64,000 bases of DNA, taken from the NCBI GenBank assembly GCA_026395405.1, contig JAPLYU010000001.1, positions 564,696 to 628,695 on the forward strand. The letters are read 5' to 3'. Of this stretch, positions 1 to 9,739 are shown one piece after another. The translations under genes were made by a program, and so were the position numbers. The notes under the pieces were generated by a model. That model saw only the letters and a program-made list of their open reading frames with translations. It did no database searches and had not been told where the DNA came from. The first letter of the stretch is position 1; every line of letters starts with the position of its first letter. The stretch is from Candidatus Saccharimonadota bacterium (GTDB lineage: Bacteria; Patescibacteriota; Saccharimonadia; Saccharimonadales; Saccharimonadaceae).

Positions 1-2414
1 CTAACACAAATTCATTAACATGTGCAGACCCAACAACTCCCGCACAGTATGGTTATGTTGGAGGATTAACAACTTATACTCTGAAATACAAAGAGGAAGG
101 TGGTGGAGTTAAGGTTGCAGCTGTGGCACGACATACGGTGCCATCATCAAACTTTACTTTGGCAGTAAGGGTTGATCCTACAACTCCGTGGGGCAGCGTT
201 AGTGGCGGCGGTTCATTCGTATCCGGAGCAACGCCAACTATAACGGCGGCGCCTGGCTCATGGTATTCTTTCGATAAGTGGAACACGAGTGCAGATACAT
301 GGCCCTCAAGTGCAACAGATTGCTATTCACCCACAAATACGGCTAGTCACACCGTTACTATAGACACTCACAAGACTTGTGTTGCGAAATTCAAGGTTAC
401 ACCCGTAACAGCACCTTCGACACCTACGGTTTCACAAAATACCGTTGGTGCAACCACGACCTGGTCCTGGGGCGTTGCTAGCTGTAGTGGCGGTAACACG
501 CCTCAGTATAGATATGAATATACAATTCAACCATCAGGTTTTGATTCAGGTTGGGTAGGCACTGGAACACCTTCGGTAGCGTTAACTACTTCAACCGAAG
601 GTCAAACTTACGACATTGCGGTTCAGGCTCAATGTGCCAACCCGGTAACGACCAGTGCCTGGAGTGCATCAAGTGCATCGAGTCCTTATTATCGAGCGGT
701 GACAACACCGACAATCTCGGCTACAACGGCGTCCAGTACATCAATTGACGTATCTTGGCCAGCTAACTCATTTGCAATCAGTTACACGATGGACCGGTCA
801 CTTAGTTCATCGTTTACTAGCCCAACGACGATTACACAGGCGGGTACGACATATACGTCAACGGGATTAGCCCAAGGTACAACATATTATTTCCGAGTTA
901 AAACAAATGCCGGTAGTGGGTCCAGTGCTTATTCAACCACGGCAAATGCAACTACAACGATTGATCCTTGTACGGTGCCGGTAGACAATGCCAACACCGT
1001 AGGCGCTACCACAACCTGGACATGGAGCGCCCCAACTTGTCCTGGCGGAACATCTATCCGCTACCAATATCGTTATACAATTACGCCGTCCATGTTTGAC
1101 TCCGGTTGGACGGCAACAGCCGGAACATCAGTTGCATTTACGACATCATCCCAGGGACAAACATATAATGTGGCTTTGCAAGCCCAAGCCTACATCGGGG
1201 GAGTATCAAGTGCCTGGACTGCATCTGACAACGATAGTTATTACAGACCTAATACATATCTGTTAACTATAAATGCTGGTGCTAATGGTACGGTTAATGC
1301 AGGTGGTACGTATGATGAAGCAACAAACCAGACAATTACAGCCACACCAAATACATACTATTCATTCAGTAGCTGGACTGGAAGCACGGGGTGTAGTGGT
1401 ATAGCCAGCCATACCATACTCATGGATGCCGCCAAGACATGTACGGCCAACTTTACGCCTACCCCAATCTCTGCACCATCTGCTCCAACCGTTTCACAAA
1501 ATACCGTTGGTGCAACTACAACTTGGTCATGGGGCGCAGTATCTTGCCCGGGGAACTCTGTTAGGTATCAATACCGCAACACAAATGCTCCATCTGGATT
1601 CGACAGTGGTTGGGTTGGACCGCAAGCCGGAACCACTGTTGCACTTACTACCAGCACCGCTGGACAAACCTATACCGTGGCGGTCCAAGCCCAGTGTTAC
1701 AATACAGCTACTAGCAGCAGTTGGAGCGGATCTGGTTCGGCCGGATACTACAGCCCGTATTACACGCTAACCCTTGTTGCTGGAACATATGTCGGAATTA
1801 TCAGTGGCGGTGGTTCATCATATAGCTACAACGATACCGTCACAATGACTGCAGGCCCTGTCCAGACATATTACGAATGGGTAGGTTGGTCTGGCGATGT
1901 TGGGTGTAATGGTCTTATAAGCCATACAATAACTATGAACGCGAACAAAACATGCACAGCCTACGCTGATGCCGGGGTAGGCTGGTATCCTGGGCAGGGA
2001 GGTATGACAGGCAAATGGGTCTATCAAGCCGACATGGGGACAATGTATCAGTTCAAGACATCGGGCTCTAACGACGGTTCCCCACAAGCATTCACTGGAC
2101 TTGATACGACTAACCCTACATATGTGACCTTAATTAACCCTCAAATAAATACCAGTGAAACTTTTGCAGCCTATCCTGCGCAACAAGCTTGTATGACTCT
2201 TGGCGGTCGTCTGCCGACCGCAAGTGAATCGTTAGCGTTGTATAACTATAAAAACTCTTACGGCGGAGCATTTAATACCTCCCAAGGACTAAAAACAGCA
2301 GCCGAGGCGGCAACCAAAACTAGTAGTAGAACAAGAAATATGCTCACTGGGGCTGAAGCGACGAATGGCAAAACCTTAACCAATCCTGTCAGATGCGTTA
2401 AGGGTGCTTATTAA
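1..2414 (+). CDS. Giant type IV pilin-like surface protein, 5' end missing (InlB-B/Fn3 repeats)
   Basis: The reading frame is open to the left edge. Codons upstream of the GTG at 123 encode a stretch matching the post-pilin segment of the next gene (YGYVGG, KYKEEGGG, VAAVARHTVPSSN), so the real start and the pilin leader lie outside the window. Visible order: InlB-B-like repeat (an SFDKW then CVAKF pattern), Fn3-like modules beginning TPTVSQNTVGATTTWSW, a second InlB-B-like unit (TINAGANGTVNAGGTYD to CTANF), a further Fn3-like module, a third InlB-B-like unit, and a C-terminal domain with GGRLPTASE and NPVRCVKG resembling DUF1566/Lcl-type lectin-like domains. It is a tandem paralogue of the following gene with long near-identical DNA stretches. 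Likely a cell-surface or pilus-tip adhesin; the binding target is unknown. Confidence 0.85.
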   Translation, partial: NTNSLTCADPTTPAQYGYVGGLTTYTLKYKEEGGGVKVAAVARHTVPSSNFTLAVRVDPTTPWGSVSGGGSFVSGATPTITAAPGSWYSFDKWNTSADTWPSSATDCYSPTNTASHTVTIDTHKTCVAKFKVTPVTAPSTPTVSQNTVGATTTWSWGVASCSGGNTPQYRYEYTIQPSGFDSGWVGTGTPSVALTTSTEGQTYDIAVQAQCANPVTTSAWSASSASSPYYRAVTTPTISATTASSTSIDVSWPANSFAISYTMDRSLSSSFTSPTTITQAGTTYTSTGLAQGTTYYFRVKTNAGSGSSAYSTTANATTTIDPCTVPVDNANTVGATTTWTWSAPTCPGGTSIRYQYRYTITPSMFDSGWTATAGTSVAFTTSSQGQTYNVALQAQAYIGGVSSAWTASDNDSYYRPNTYLLTINAGANGTVNAGGTYDEATNQTITATPNTYYSFSSWTGSTGCSGIASHTILMDAAKTCTANFTPTPISAPSAPTVSQNTVGATTTWSWGAVSCPGNSVRYQYRNTNAPSGFDSGWVGPQAGTTVALTTSTAGQTYTVAVQAQCYNTATSSSWSGSGSAGYYSPYYTLTLVAGTYVGIISGGGSSYSYNDTVTMTAGPVQTYYEWVGWSGDVGCNGLISHTITMNANKTCTAYADAGVGWYPGQGGMTGKWVYQADMGTMYQFKTSGSNDGSPQAFTGLDTTNPTYVTLINPQINTSETFAAYPAQQACMTLGGRLPTASESLALYNYKNSYGGAFNTSQGLKTAAEAATKTSSRTRNMLTGAEATNGKTLTNPVRCVKGAY

Positions 2415-2485
2415 TTAATTCCGAGACATGGTACCATTTCGATATAAATATCTTTGATATACTTCCAATTTCATAGAATAAGCAC

Positions 2486-2491
2486 TATAAT
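2486..2491 (+). promoter_or_regulatory. -10 box TATAAT, leaderless promoter of the 961-aa pilin-like gene
   Basis: TATAAT ends 6 nt before the ATG at 2498. Initiation about 7 nt downstream of the hexamer would begin the mRNA at or next to the start codon. No Shine-Dalgarno is visible. Confidence 0.6.
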
Positions 2492-2497
2492 TGTCTC

Positions 2498-5383
2498 ATG
2501 AGAAGAAGGCTGTCTTTTGGGTATACCATAATCGAACTGGTAGTCGTAGTTGCTATTATTGGTGTACTGGCAGCGATAATAATTGTGGGATATTCTTCTG
2601 TTCAACAGGGGGCAAGAAATTCTCAGCGATCTACGGGATTAGTGGCAGTTTCAGAGGCACTTGAGAAATATTACAATCAAAATGGTGATTATCCGGCTTG
2701 TGCAGCAATTGTTTCGCCACAAACACCAACCCAAGTTGTAACTAACACTTTGGTTGGACTTGACCCAACTGATTTGACATCTCCAACTGATACGACCGGG
2801 ACTAATTCGTTTGCTTGCGGTGATCCAGCAACTCCTGCTAAATACGGCTATGTTGGTGGGTCGACCACTTTTTCGCTTAAATACAAAGAAGAGGGTGGTG
2901 GACTTAAGGTTGCGGCTGTGGCACGTCATACTGTGCCGTCTTCGAACTTTACTTTGGCTTTAAAACTAGACCCAGCAAATCCGAACGGTTCCGTCAGCGG
3001 ATCGGGTACATTCCCTTCGTATGTACCTGGAGCGACACCTACAATAACCGCAACCCCCAATGCTTGGTATTCATTCGATTTATGGACAGGTAGCGCATCG
3101 GACTGTTACACGCCAAATACAGCTAGCCACTCTGTAACCATGAGTGCTTATAAGACTTGTGTTGCGAAATTTAAGGTTACGCCCGTTACTGCACCTTCGA
3201 CACCTACGGTTTCACAAAATACAGTTGGCGCAACCACCACCTGGTCATGGGGTGCGGCTAGTTGTTCTGGTGGCAACACACCAGAATATAAGTATGATTA
3301 TACAATTACGCCAGCTGGTTTTGATTCTGGTTGGGTAGGCACTGGAACTCCTTCGGTAGCATTGACAACTTCAACCGAAGGTCAAACTTACGACATCGCA
3401 GTCCAAGCCAGGTGTGCCAACCCAGTAACGACTAGTGCCTGGAGCGCATCAAGCGTATCCAGTCCTTATTATAGAACTGTTACAACCCCGACAATATCAG
3501 CTACGCCTACATCAGGTACCTGTATAGATGTTTCCTGGCCAGTAAATTCGTTTGCCATCAGCTATACCATGGACCGATCACTAAGTTCGTCGTTTACCAG
3601 CCCTACGACGATTACCCAGGCTGGTACAACCTATTCGTCTTGCGGACTTGCACAGGGCACGACATATTATTTCCGAGTAAAGACCAGTGCTGGTGGGGGA
3701 TCAAGCGCTTATTCGACTACGGCAAATGCGACAACGCTAGTCGATACTCCAACACCAAACCCACCAACGATATCTAATAATGGCCCCGGAGATGGCACTT
3801 CTACTATTTGGACTTTTTCTGGTGAGACCTGCGGAAGCGGAGCAACACTACAATACCAATACCTTTACGATTATGGTCAAGCTAGCCCTGCCTGGGTCAC
3901 AACAGCAGCTACAACCGTGACCTTTACTACTTCTACCGAAGATGTAACATATAAAGTAACGGTCCAAGCTCGATGCTACGTCGGCGCTATATATAGTTCG
4001 TGGACATCCTCGAGCACAATAAGTACATATTATCGTCCAATTCCTATGTGTACGCTGACCGTAATTGGTGGAACTGGCGGTGGTTCATACGACTGCGGGG
4101 TTACACCTGCTACACCTACCATTACAGCTACTCCGAATGCCCATTATCACTTTACTAGTTGGACTGGAACTGCTGGATGTGTAGGTAGCGGCACAGCCAG
4201 CCACACCATAACAATGGCGTCACCAAGTATGACTTGTACGGCAAACTCTGCGCTTGATACCTACGTTCTAACCGTAAACTCTGCAGGTAACGGGTCGGCA
4301 AGTGGCGGCGGAACATATGATTGGAACACGCCCCATAACATTACGGCTACGCCAAATGCCAATTACCACTTTACTAGTTGGACTGGTTCTGGTTGTACGG
4401 GCGGAGGCACCCAAAATCCGTCAATAACGGTGACTGGAACCATAACTTGTACGGCTAATTTTGCAATTGATACTTATGTTCTAACCGTAAACTCTTCAGG
4501 CAATGGAACTGCAAGTGGTAGTGGAACATTTGATTATAATTCATCTCATACCATAACAGCTACCCCAAATACTTACTATCAGTTTAACAGTTGGTCTGGC
4601 ACTGGTTGTGCCGGCATACAAAGTCATAGTGTTACGATTACAGGCACAATGACGTGTACCGCGAATTTCTCAGTACAAGACACTACCCCAGTGCAACCGA
4701 CTGTATCGGTAGATTATACGTCCGGTCCTAATACGTATTTTATATGGAGCGCAACGTGTGCTAGCGGTTCAATTGTTGAATACCAGTGGTACCCGAATGC
4801 AGCTCCATGGGTTTATCTAGGTTCGGGCATAGTGGGTTTGGGATTGTCAACCCTCACGGTAAATACGTATTACGATGTATCCGTCCAGGCAAGATGCTAT
4901 AATGCGTCAATCCCTTACACTAGCGGCTGGAGTCAAAGTGGGGTAGCCGAATATTACCGAGATTACTGGTGGGCGGGAAATTATAGCGGAGCCCCTGCTT
5001 GGGTATACTATCAGTATGACGGAACGCTGCGCAGATATAAAACAGCTAATACCGCCAACGCCTCCCCGCAATCGGTCGGTGGTTCTCTAGTCAGCCCTCA
5101 AACAAACCCCGGTGTTGATTTTTCAGCATATCCGGCTCAGAACAATTGTAAGGCAATTGGCGGACGTACGCCAACACCAGGCGAACTATCGGCAATATAT
5201 AATTCGGTAAATGCAAACGGCAGTAATTTTTACCATGATGGGCTTGATACTTCCGCAGGAAATAGATCTAATCAAGAATATTCTACTGACAAAACCTATG
5301 CAGTTAACAGAAATATGTCTACCAACTCAGCAGCTGTTAGTTTAAAGGATAACAACAATCCAATAAGATGCGTAAAAGATTAA
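2498..5383 (+). CDS. Giant type IV pilin-like surface protein (961 aa)
   Basis: The N-terminus is a class III prepilin signal: a short basic leader, cleavage expected after Gly8, then YTIIELVVVVAIIGVLAA with Glu at mature position +5, followed by a pilin-like helix to about residue 65. The rest is a string of beta modules: an InlB-B-like repeat (about 150-230), Fn3-like modules (about 230-510), three InlB-B-like repeats (about 512-725; YVLTVNSAGNGSASGGG type), another Fn3-like module, and a C-terminal DUF1566-like domain (about 830-961; GGRTPTPGE, NPIRCVKD). Ordinary pilins are 120-200 aa, so this is a minor-pilin-anchored adhesin layout. No pilus assembly genes are in the window. A TATAAT box 6 nt before the ATG suggests leaderless translation. 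Confidence 0.88.
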   Translation: MRRRLSFGYTIIELVVVVAIIGVLAAIIIVGYSSVQQGARNSQRSTGLVAVSEALEKYYNQNGDYPACAAIVSPQTPTQVVTNTLVGLDPTDLTSPTDTTGTNSFACGDPATPAKYGYVGGSTTFSLKYKEEGGGLKVAAVARHTVPSSNFTLALKLDPANPNGSVSGSGTFPSYVPGATPTITATPNAWYSFDLWTGSASDCYTPNTASHSVTMSAYKTCVAKFKVTPVTAPSTPTVSQNTVGATTTWSWGAASCSGGNTPEYKYDYTITPAGFDSGWVGTGTPSVALTTSTEGQTYDIAVQARCANPVTTSAWSASSVSSPYYRTVTTPTISATPTSGTCIDVSWPVNSFAISYTMDRSLSSSFTSPTTITQAGTTYSSCGLAQGTTYYFRVKTSAGGGSSAYSTTANATTLVDTPTPNPPTISNNGPGDGTSTIWTFSGETCGSGATLQYQYLYDYGQASPAWVTTAATTVTFTTSTEDVTYKVTVQARCYVGAIYSSWTSSSTISTYYRPIPMCTLTVIGGTGGGSYDCGVTPATPTITATPNAHYHFTSWTGTAGCVGSGTASHTITMASPSMTCTANSALDTYVLTVNSAGNGSASGGGTYDWNTPHNITATPNANYHFTSWTGSGCTGGGTQNPSITVTGTITCTANFAIDTYVLTVNSSGNGTASGSGTFDYNSSHTITATPNTYYQFNSWSGTGCAGIQSHSVTITGTMTCTANFSVQDTTPVQPTVSVDYTSGPNTYFIWSATCASGSIVEYQWYPNAAPWVYLGSGIVGLGLSTLTVNTYYDVSVQARCYNASIPYTSGWSQSGVAEYYRDYWWAGNYSGAPAWVYYQYDGTLRRYKTANTANASPQSVGGSLVSPQTNPGVDFSAYPAQNNCKAIGGRTPTPGELSAIYNSVNANGSNFYHDGLDTSAGNRSNQEYSTDKTYAVNRNMSTNSAAVSLKDNNNPIRCVKD

Positions 5384-5398
5384 TATTTATTGAAAACA

Positions 5399-5887
5399 TT
5401 AGCTGGTTCGAATTCGCCGATAAGCAAATTTGGCCGCTACACGCCAATCAGATGTAGCGTCGCTGTCAAATTGATAAACAACGCCTTCTTTAACTTCAGA
5501 AATTAAAGCGAGCGCTGGGTTATAGGGCGCGAGTAATCGATAAAAATTGATATCTGAATCGACTATATTTTTCCTTCCCGGAAAGACTTCGTGGAACTTA
5601 TTTCTACCGATTTCGTTAAAATAATCCGGGTGTCCGTGAGGGGGGAAGTATAGTTCAGTTTTTAAACCCATACGCGAAACTAGTTTTTTAACATCACCCA
5701 ATAACAACTTTGATTGACCCGTAACATGAAGCAAAAGTTGTTTTTTAGTTGTTAAAAAAAGCGTAGCGAAAGCTGTGCGACTGACGGGTACTTTATAAAG
5801 AATTACGTGGCTAATATCAATATCAACTCCAAAATACTCTTTAATCGAGCGTTCCAGCGCCAATTCATCATACATCCTGTCTCTCAT
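5399..5887 (-). CDS. Conserved-looking hypothetical protein (162 aa)
   Basis: I do not recognise a family. The protein is soluble, without a signal peptide or membrane segment, and has a mixed alpha/beta look (LYKVPVSRTAFATLFLTT). The ATG is preceded on the minus strand by TTACAAT about 8 nt upstream, the same leaderless pattern as its neighbours, which supports this start over the internal Met at residue 5. It is divergent from the helicase gene, with about 70 nt between the starts. Codon use matches the housekeeping genes around it. Function unknown. Confidence 0.65.
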   Translation of the reverse strand: MRDRMYDELALERSIKEYFGVDIDISHVILYKVPVSRTAFATLFLTTKKQLLLHVTGQSKLLLGDVKKLVSRMGLKTELYFPPHGHPDYFNEIGRNKFHEVFPGRKNIVDSDINFYRLLAPYNPALALISEVKEGVVYQFDSDATSDWRVAAKFAYRRIRTS

Positions 5888-5945
5888 ATATTTCTATTGT
5901 AACACCATCACCGCTATAGACCTCGACTAGTGAATATAAGTCGAC

Positions 5946-5951
5946 TACAAT
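5946..5951 (+). promoter_or_regulatory. -10 box TACAAT, leaderless promoter of the helicase gene
   Basis: TACAAT ends 7 nt before the ATG at 5959. No Shine-Dalgarno is present, so the transcript probably starts at the start codon. Confidence 0.55.
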
Positions 5952-5958
5952 AGAACTA

Positions 5959-8900
5959 ATGGATTATGCAAAGAGGTATGCAAAACTAAACCCTGCACAA
6001 AAAAAGGCAGTTGATACTATTGATGGGCCCGTGATGGTTATCGCAGGACCAGGAACGGGTAAAACCGAACTTCTAAGTATGCGTTCCGCAAATATTCTGC
6101 AAAAGACCGATACGTTACCGGAAAATATCCTTTGTCTGACTTTCACGGAAAGCGGTGCAAATGCTATGCGCCAGCGTATGACTGAAATTATTGGTAAAGA
6201 CGCATACAAAGTTGCGGTTCATACGTTTCATAGTTTTGGTGTAGAGGTAATAAATCAAAATGGACAGTTTTTCTATCAAGGCGCTCATTTTTTACCAGCC
6301 GACGAACTTAGTAGTTACGAGATTATCAGCGAAATATTTAAACAACTAAAATATAATGACCCGCTTGCTAGTAAATTAAATGACGAATACACTCATTTAT
6401 CAGATAGCTTGACGGCCATTTCTGAACTTAAAAAAAGCGGCCTTACCAGTGACGAACTGCTGGCAATTTTAGACGAAAATAATGCCGTAATCGAAAAAGC
6501 AGAACAATTATTATCACCAATATTTGCAACTCGAATTTCCAAAGACACGTCGATGCAGATAAAAAAACATATCGAAACAATCCGTAAAAGTAACGGCCAG
6601 ACGGTTTTGCCAACAGTTACACCTCTATCGCAAGTGTTGTCTGACTCTTTGACGTTTGCAACTGATGAGGCGTCGATTGAAAATTCAACAAAACCAATAA
6701 CCGCCTGGCGAAACAAGTGGTTTAAAAAGAACGAAAAGGGTGATTATATCTTGAAAACACACGAACGTCAGACAAAACTTCGTGCCCTGAGCTTCGTTTA
6801 TGAAAAATATCTAACAAACATGCAAAAAGCGGCGCTTTATGATTATGATGATATGATTTTGCGGGTTGTTCATGCCATGGAGGTCTTTGACGATCTAAGG
6901 TTCAATCTGCAGGAAAAATACCAATATATCATGGTTGATGAATTTCAAGATACCAATATGGCACAGATGCGCATTTTGCAAAATCTAACAAATAACCCAG
7001 TTCAGGGTGATACTCCAAACATTCTGGTTGTTGGCGATGACGACCAAGCCATATACAGCTTCCAGGGCGCAGACGTTAGCAACATTATTAACTTCCGCAA
7101 CGGTTACCCAAAGTCGGTTCGCATCACCTTAACGGAAAACTATCGTTCGTCGTCAGATATATTATCAGGATCGAGAGAAATAATTATCCAAGGGGAAGAA
7201 CGACTAGAAAGCATATACGATGATATAGATAAAAAACTGATTTCTAATGTTAAAGACCAAAAAAGCAAAACGGTGTTGCTCGAAGCCGAAACGATAGCAG
7301 ACGAACGACACTATATCGTTAATGATATAAAAAAACGGATTGATGCCGGTGAAAAGCCGGGCGAAATTGCTGTACTGACTAGGCGACATAACGAAATTCA
7401 TGCGCTTTTGCCTTATTTTTTGCACGCTAAAATTCCAGTTAATTATGAAAGGCGAGACAATGTTTTGGACGTTGCACCAATCAGATTGTTGCAACAATTA
7501 TCTCAACTATTAATTGATATTGTAAATGGGAATCATGGTGAGGTAAATGCCAGCTTGCCGGAAAATCTGGCTCATAAATCTTGGGGGATTGAACCGATTG
7601 AAATTTGGAACCTCAGTAAAGATGCCTACGACAACCACAAAAGATGGCTGGATGTAATGGGTGAAAAGCCGAGGTTTTCACAAATTCATGATTGGTTAAT
7701 TTCAACTGCATCAATGATAAATGACACGCCTCTTGAATACATGTTGGACGTTATTATCGGCAAAAAAGATTCTTTAGCTTCAGACGAAGCAAGTGTATAC
7801 TCTAGCCCGATTTACGACTACTATTTTGCAAGCGATAAAATGGAAAATAATGCAAATGATTATTTATTATACCTAGAGTCGCTGCGAACCATTCGCGCAA
7901 AACTTCGTGAATACCGGCCGAACCAGACACCAACGTTGTATTCATTTATTGAATTTATCGCTTTGAATCGTAAAATAGGCAGCACGATAAGCGTTATTAG
8001 GCGCGCGGTTCAGTCTGACGAAACCGTAAATATAATGACGGCTCATAAATCAAAAGGTTTGGAGTTTAACACCGTCTACATTATGAACGCCGTCGATACG
8101 GTTTGGGGCCAGCGGGCGCGTAGTCGTAACCGTCTGATTAGCTACCCAGAAAATTTACAAATTTCACCTGCAGGTGAAACCGAAGACGAGAGACTCAGAC
8201 TGTTCTATGTTGCAATTACTAGGGCTAAAAAGAATCTTAATATTAGCTACAGCTTGAATGATAGTGGCGGCAAAGGCACCTTGAAGGCGGCGTTTTTGAT
8301 TAATTCAAATTGGCCGGTTAGACAAATACCTCCGCCAAAAAACTCTAGTCAGTTGGTTGAATCGACTGAGCTTGCTTGGTACCAACCGTTAATAGACCCA
8401 ACCACCAACAAAATGCACGACATACTTTTGCCCAGTTTAAAAAATTACAAACTAAGCGTTACGCATTTGCATAATTTCTTGGACGTAAGCCGTGGGGGAC
8501 CTGCAACATTTTTATTGCAAAACCTGCTACATTTCCCGTCCGCCAAAAGTCCAAATGCCGCGTTTGGCACAGCAATTCATGACACCCTTCAAAGTGTTCA
8601 TGGACATTTATCTTCGACCGGTAAAAAACAAGCTATCGAAGATATAATTTCGAATTTTGAAAAAAATCTAAAAAGCCAAAACATGAAACAGGTTGATTAT
8701 TCCGATTTCTTTCAAAAGGGGAGTGAAGCACTTCAAGTATTTTTTGAAAAATCTTATGATACATTCAAAACGACCCAACAAACAGAAATAAATTTTAATA
8801 ATCAACATTCAATAATTGATAGCGCGCATTTGACCGGAAAACTTGACCTTGCTGATATAGACCAGGCAAATAAACTAATGGCCGTAATTGACTATAAAAC

Positions 8901-9249
8901 CGGAAAACCCGCCAGAACATGGAACGGGAAAACTGAATATGAAAAAGTTAAATTGCATAAATATAAACAGCAGCTGCTTTTTTATAAATTAATGGTCGAA
9001 AATTCCAGAGATTATCATAATTACCGGGTTAACTCTGGAACGATTCGTTTTGTCGAGCCAACAATGTCTGGCGATATTGTATCAATTGATGTTGATTTTG
9101 ATAAAAAAGAACTAGATAGGTTTGCGAAGCTGATTAATGCCGTTTGGTCACATATAATTAATTTAGAACTACCCGAGATATACGATTACGAGCCAACATA
9201 TAAAGGCATTCTGGCATTCGAAGAAGACCTAATTGACGGTGCGATTTAA
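5959..9249 (+). CDS. UvrD/PcrA-family ATP-dependent helicase with C-terminal PD-(D/E)XK nuclease
   Basis: Superfamily 1A DNA helicase fused to a RecB/AddB-type nuclease (1096 aa). Visible motifs: Q motif LNPAQKKAV (10-18), Walker A GPGTGKT (30-36), Walker B IMVDEFQDTN, motif III VVGDDDQAIYSFQGA, motif IV LTENYRSS, motif V TAHKSKGLEF and motif VI FYVAITRAKK. The C-terminal 250 residues carry FGTAIHDTLQ and GKLDLAD...VIDYKTGK, the H..D..DYK signature of the PD-(D/E)XK nuclease family. The fusion suggests double-strand-break end processing like AddA or RecB, but no AddB/RecC partner is nearby, so it may act alone. Leaderless-type start. The helicase assignment is very secure; the end-resection role is inferred. 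Confidence 0.95.
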   Translation: MDYAKRYAKLNPAQKKAVDTIDGPVMVIAGPGTGKTELLSMRSANILQKTDTLPENILCLTFTESGANAMRQRMTEIIGKDAYKVAVHTFHSFGVEVINQNGQFFYQGAHFLPADELSSYEIISEIFKQLKYNDPLASKLNDEYTHLSDSLTAISELKKSGLTSDELLAILDENNAVIEKAEQLLSPIFATRISKDTSMQIKKHIETIRKSNGQTVLPTVTPLSQVLSDSLTFATDEASIENSTKPITAWRNKWFKKNEKGDYILKTHERQTKLRALSFVYEKYLTNMQKAALYDYDDMILRVVHAMEVFDDLRFNLQEKYQYIMVDEFQDTNMAQMRILQNLTNNPVQGDTPNILVVGDDDQAIYSFQGADVSNIINFRNGYPKSVRITLTENYRSSSDILSGSREIIIQGEERLESIYDDIDKKLISNVKDQKSKTVLLEAETIADERHYIVNDIKKRIDAGEKPGEIAVLTRRHNEIHALLPYFLHAKIPVNYERRDNVLDVAPIRLLQQLSQLLIDIVNGNHGEVNASLPENLAHKSWGIEPIEIWNLSKDAYDNHKRWLDVMGEKPRFSQIHDWLISTASMINDTPLEYMLDVIIGKKDSLASDEASVYSSPIYDYYFASDKMENNANDYLLYLESLRTIRAKLREYRPNQTPTLYSFIEFIALNRKIGSTISVIRRAVQSDETVNIMTAHKSKGLEFNTVYIMNAVDTVWGQRARSRNRLISYPENLQISPAGETEDERLRLFYVAITRAKKNLNISYSLNDSGGKGTLKAAFLINSNWPVRQIPPPKNSSQLVESTELAWYQPLIDPTTNKMHDILLPSLKNYKLSVTHLHNFLDVSRGGPATFLLQNLLHFPSAKSPNAAFGTAIHDTLQSVHGHLSSTGKKQAIEDIISNFEKNLKSQNMKQVDYSDFFQKGSEALQVFFEKSYDTFKTTQQTEINFNNQHSIIDSAHLTGKLDLADIDQANKLMAVIDYKTGKPARTWNGKTEYEKVKLHKYKQQLLFYKLMVENSRDYHNYRVNSGTIRFVEPTMSGDIVSIDVDFDKKELDRFAKLINAVWSHIINLELPEIYDYEPTYKGILAFEEDLIDGAI

Positions 9250-9278
9250 TTGACACCAATCTGTTATTTTGATATTCT
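9250..9278 (+). promoter_or_regulatory. Sigma-70 promoter, TTGACA - 17 nt - TATTCT
   Basis: A consensus -35 hexamer (9250-9255), a 17-nt spacer and a -10-like TATTCT (9273-9278) lie directly after the helicase stop. It would drive the GC-rich structured unit that follows, with a leader of about 120 nt before the GTG at 9403. Confidence 0.6.
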
Positions 9279-9394
9279 TACTCCTAATGTAGGTTGAGGA
9301 TCTCACACAGATTTTACCTCCCTATGTTGTTTTACAGAGAAGGCAAGGCAGATTTGTTTAAAGGAAATCAACGATAGTATCAACCAGTAAGGTG

Positions 9395-9499
9395 GTGCCC
9401 GCGTGACCGATAAACCGACTATGCAACCTCAACCGCCCAAGGATGATGCCGCACCTGAAAGGTGCGACCATCTGAGGGATGTCGTTCTGACGCGGGCAC
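9395..9499 (+). ncRNA. GC-rich folded RNA domain closed by a perfect 10-bp stem
   Basis: GTGCCCGCGT (9395-9404) is exactly complementary to ACGCGGGCAC (9490-9499). The enclosed RNA contains a second perfect hairpin, GCACCT-gaa-AGGTGC, and an imperfect CGACCATC/GATGTCG hairpin. The region is far more GC-rich than its surroundings. It overlaps a possible 50-codon ORF, so it may be a structured mRNA leader, a coding region with structure, or a small RNA. I recognise no Rfam family. Confidence 0.45.
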
Positions 9500-9555
9500 G
9501 CCAAGCTGCCAAAGTCGCTACGGACGATTCTCCTGATCAAGCGCCGGTGGATTAG
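9403..9555 (+). CDS. Possible small protein (50 aa), GC-rich unit
   Basis: GTG start with AAGGTGG about 7 nt upstream and a TAG stop. The product is hydrophilic, begins MTDKPTMQPQPPKDD and has a central HLRDVVLTRARQAAK helix. Codon choice (GCC, GTC, GAC, CTG) resembles the GC-rich genes at 19.7, 29.7 and 37.5 kb and differs from the AT-rich neighbours. Against it: the start codon lies inside a perfect 10-bp RNA stem, and the length is short enough to be chance. No function is suggested. Confidence 0.4.
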   Translation: MTDKPTMQPQPPKDDAAPERCDHLRDVVLTRARQAAKVATDDSPDQAPVD

Positions 9556-9685
9556 ATACCCACGCCAGCGCCCGTTCTGGGCAAGCATAGGTGGCAAACC
9601 CCCAATTGCCAAACCTGCCCGCCCAATGGTCGGCAAACAACCTTGAACCGCTCGAAACTGCCTCGAATCTCTGCCTATAACCAAC

Positions 9686-9731
9686 CCTCCTCGGCTGACA
9701 CTCGCGTGTGAGCTTGCGTCTACCGAGGAGG
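9686..9731 (+). promoter_or_regulatory. Hairpin that buries the dus Shine-Dalgarno
   Basis: CCTCCTCGG (9686-9694) is a perfect inverted repeat of CCGAGGAGG (9723-9731). The right arm contains GAGGAGG, the Shine-Dalgarno 8 nt before the dus ATG at 9740, so the closed hairpin would block initiation. CGTTTTAC after the stem makes a weak terminator for the preceding unit an alternative reading. Confidence 0.5.
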
Positions 9732-9739
9732 CGTTTTAC

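Noticed and set aside
9549-9561. GGATTAGATACCC, identical to the universal 16S rRNA 787 region
   Set aside because: Only 13 nt match; no flanking 16S sequence or helices. Coincidence, though it could misprime 16S primers.
9358-9684. 108-aa minus-strand frame
   Set aside because: Runs opposite to the structured GC-rich unit, with no Shine-Dalgarno or -10 and no recognisable fold; a shadow of GC-rich sequence.
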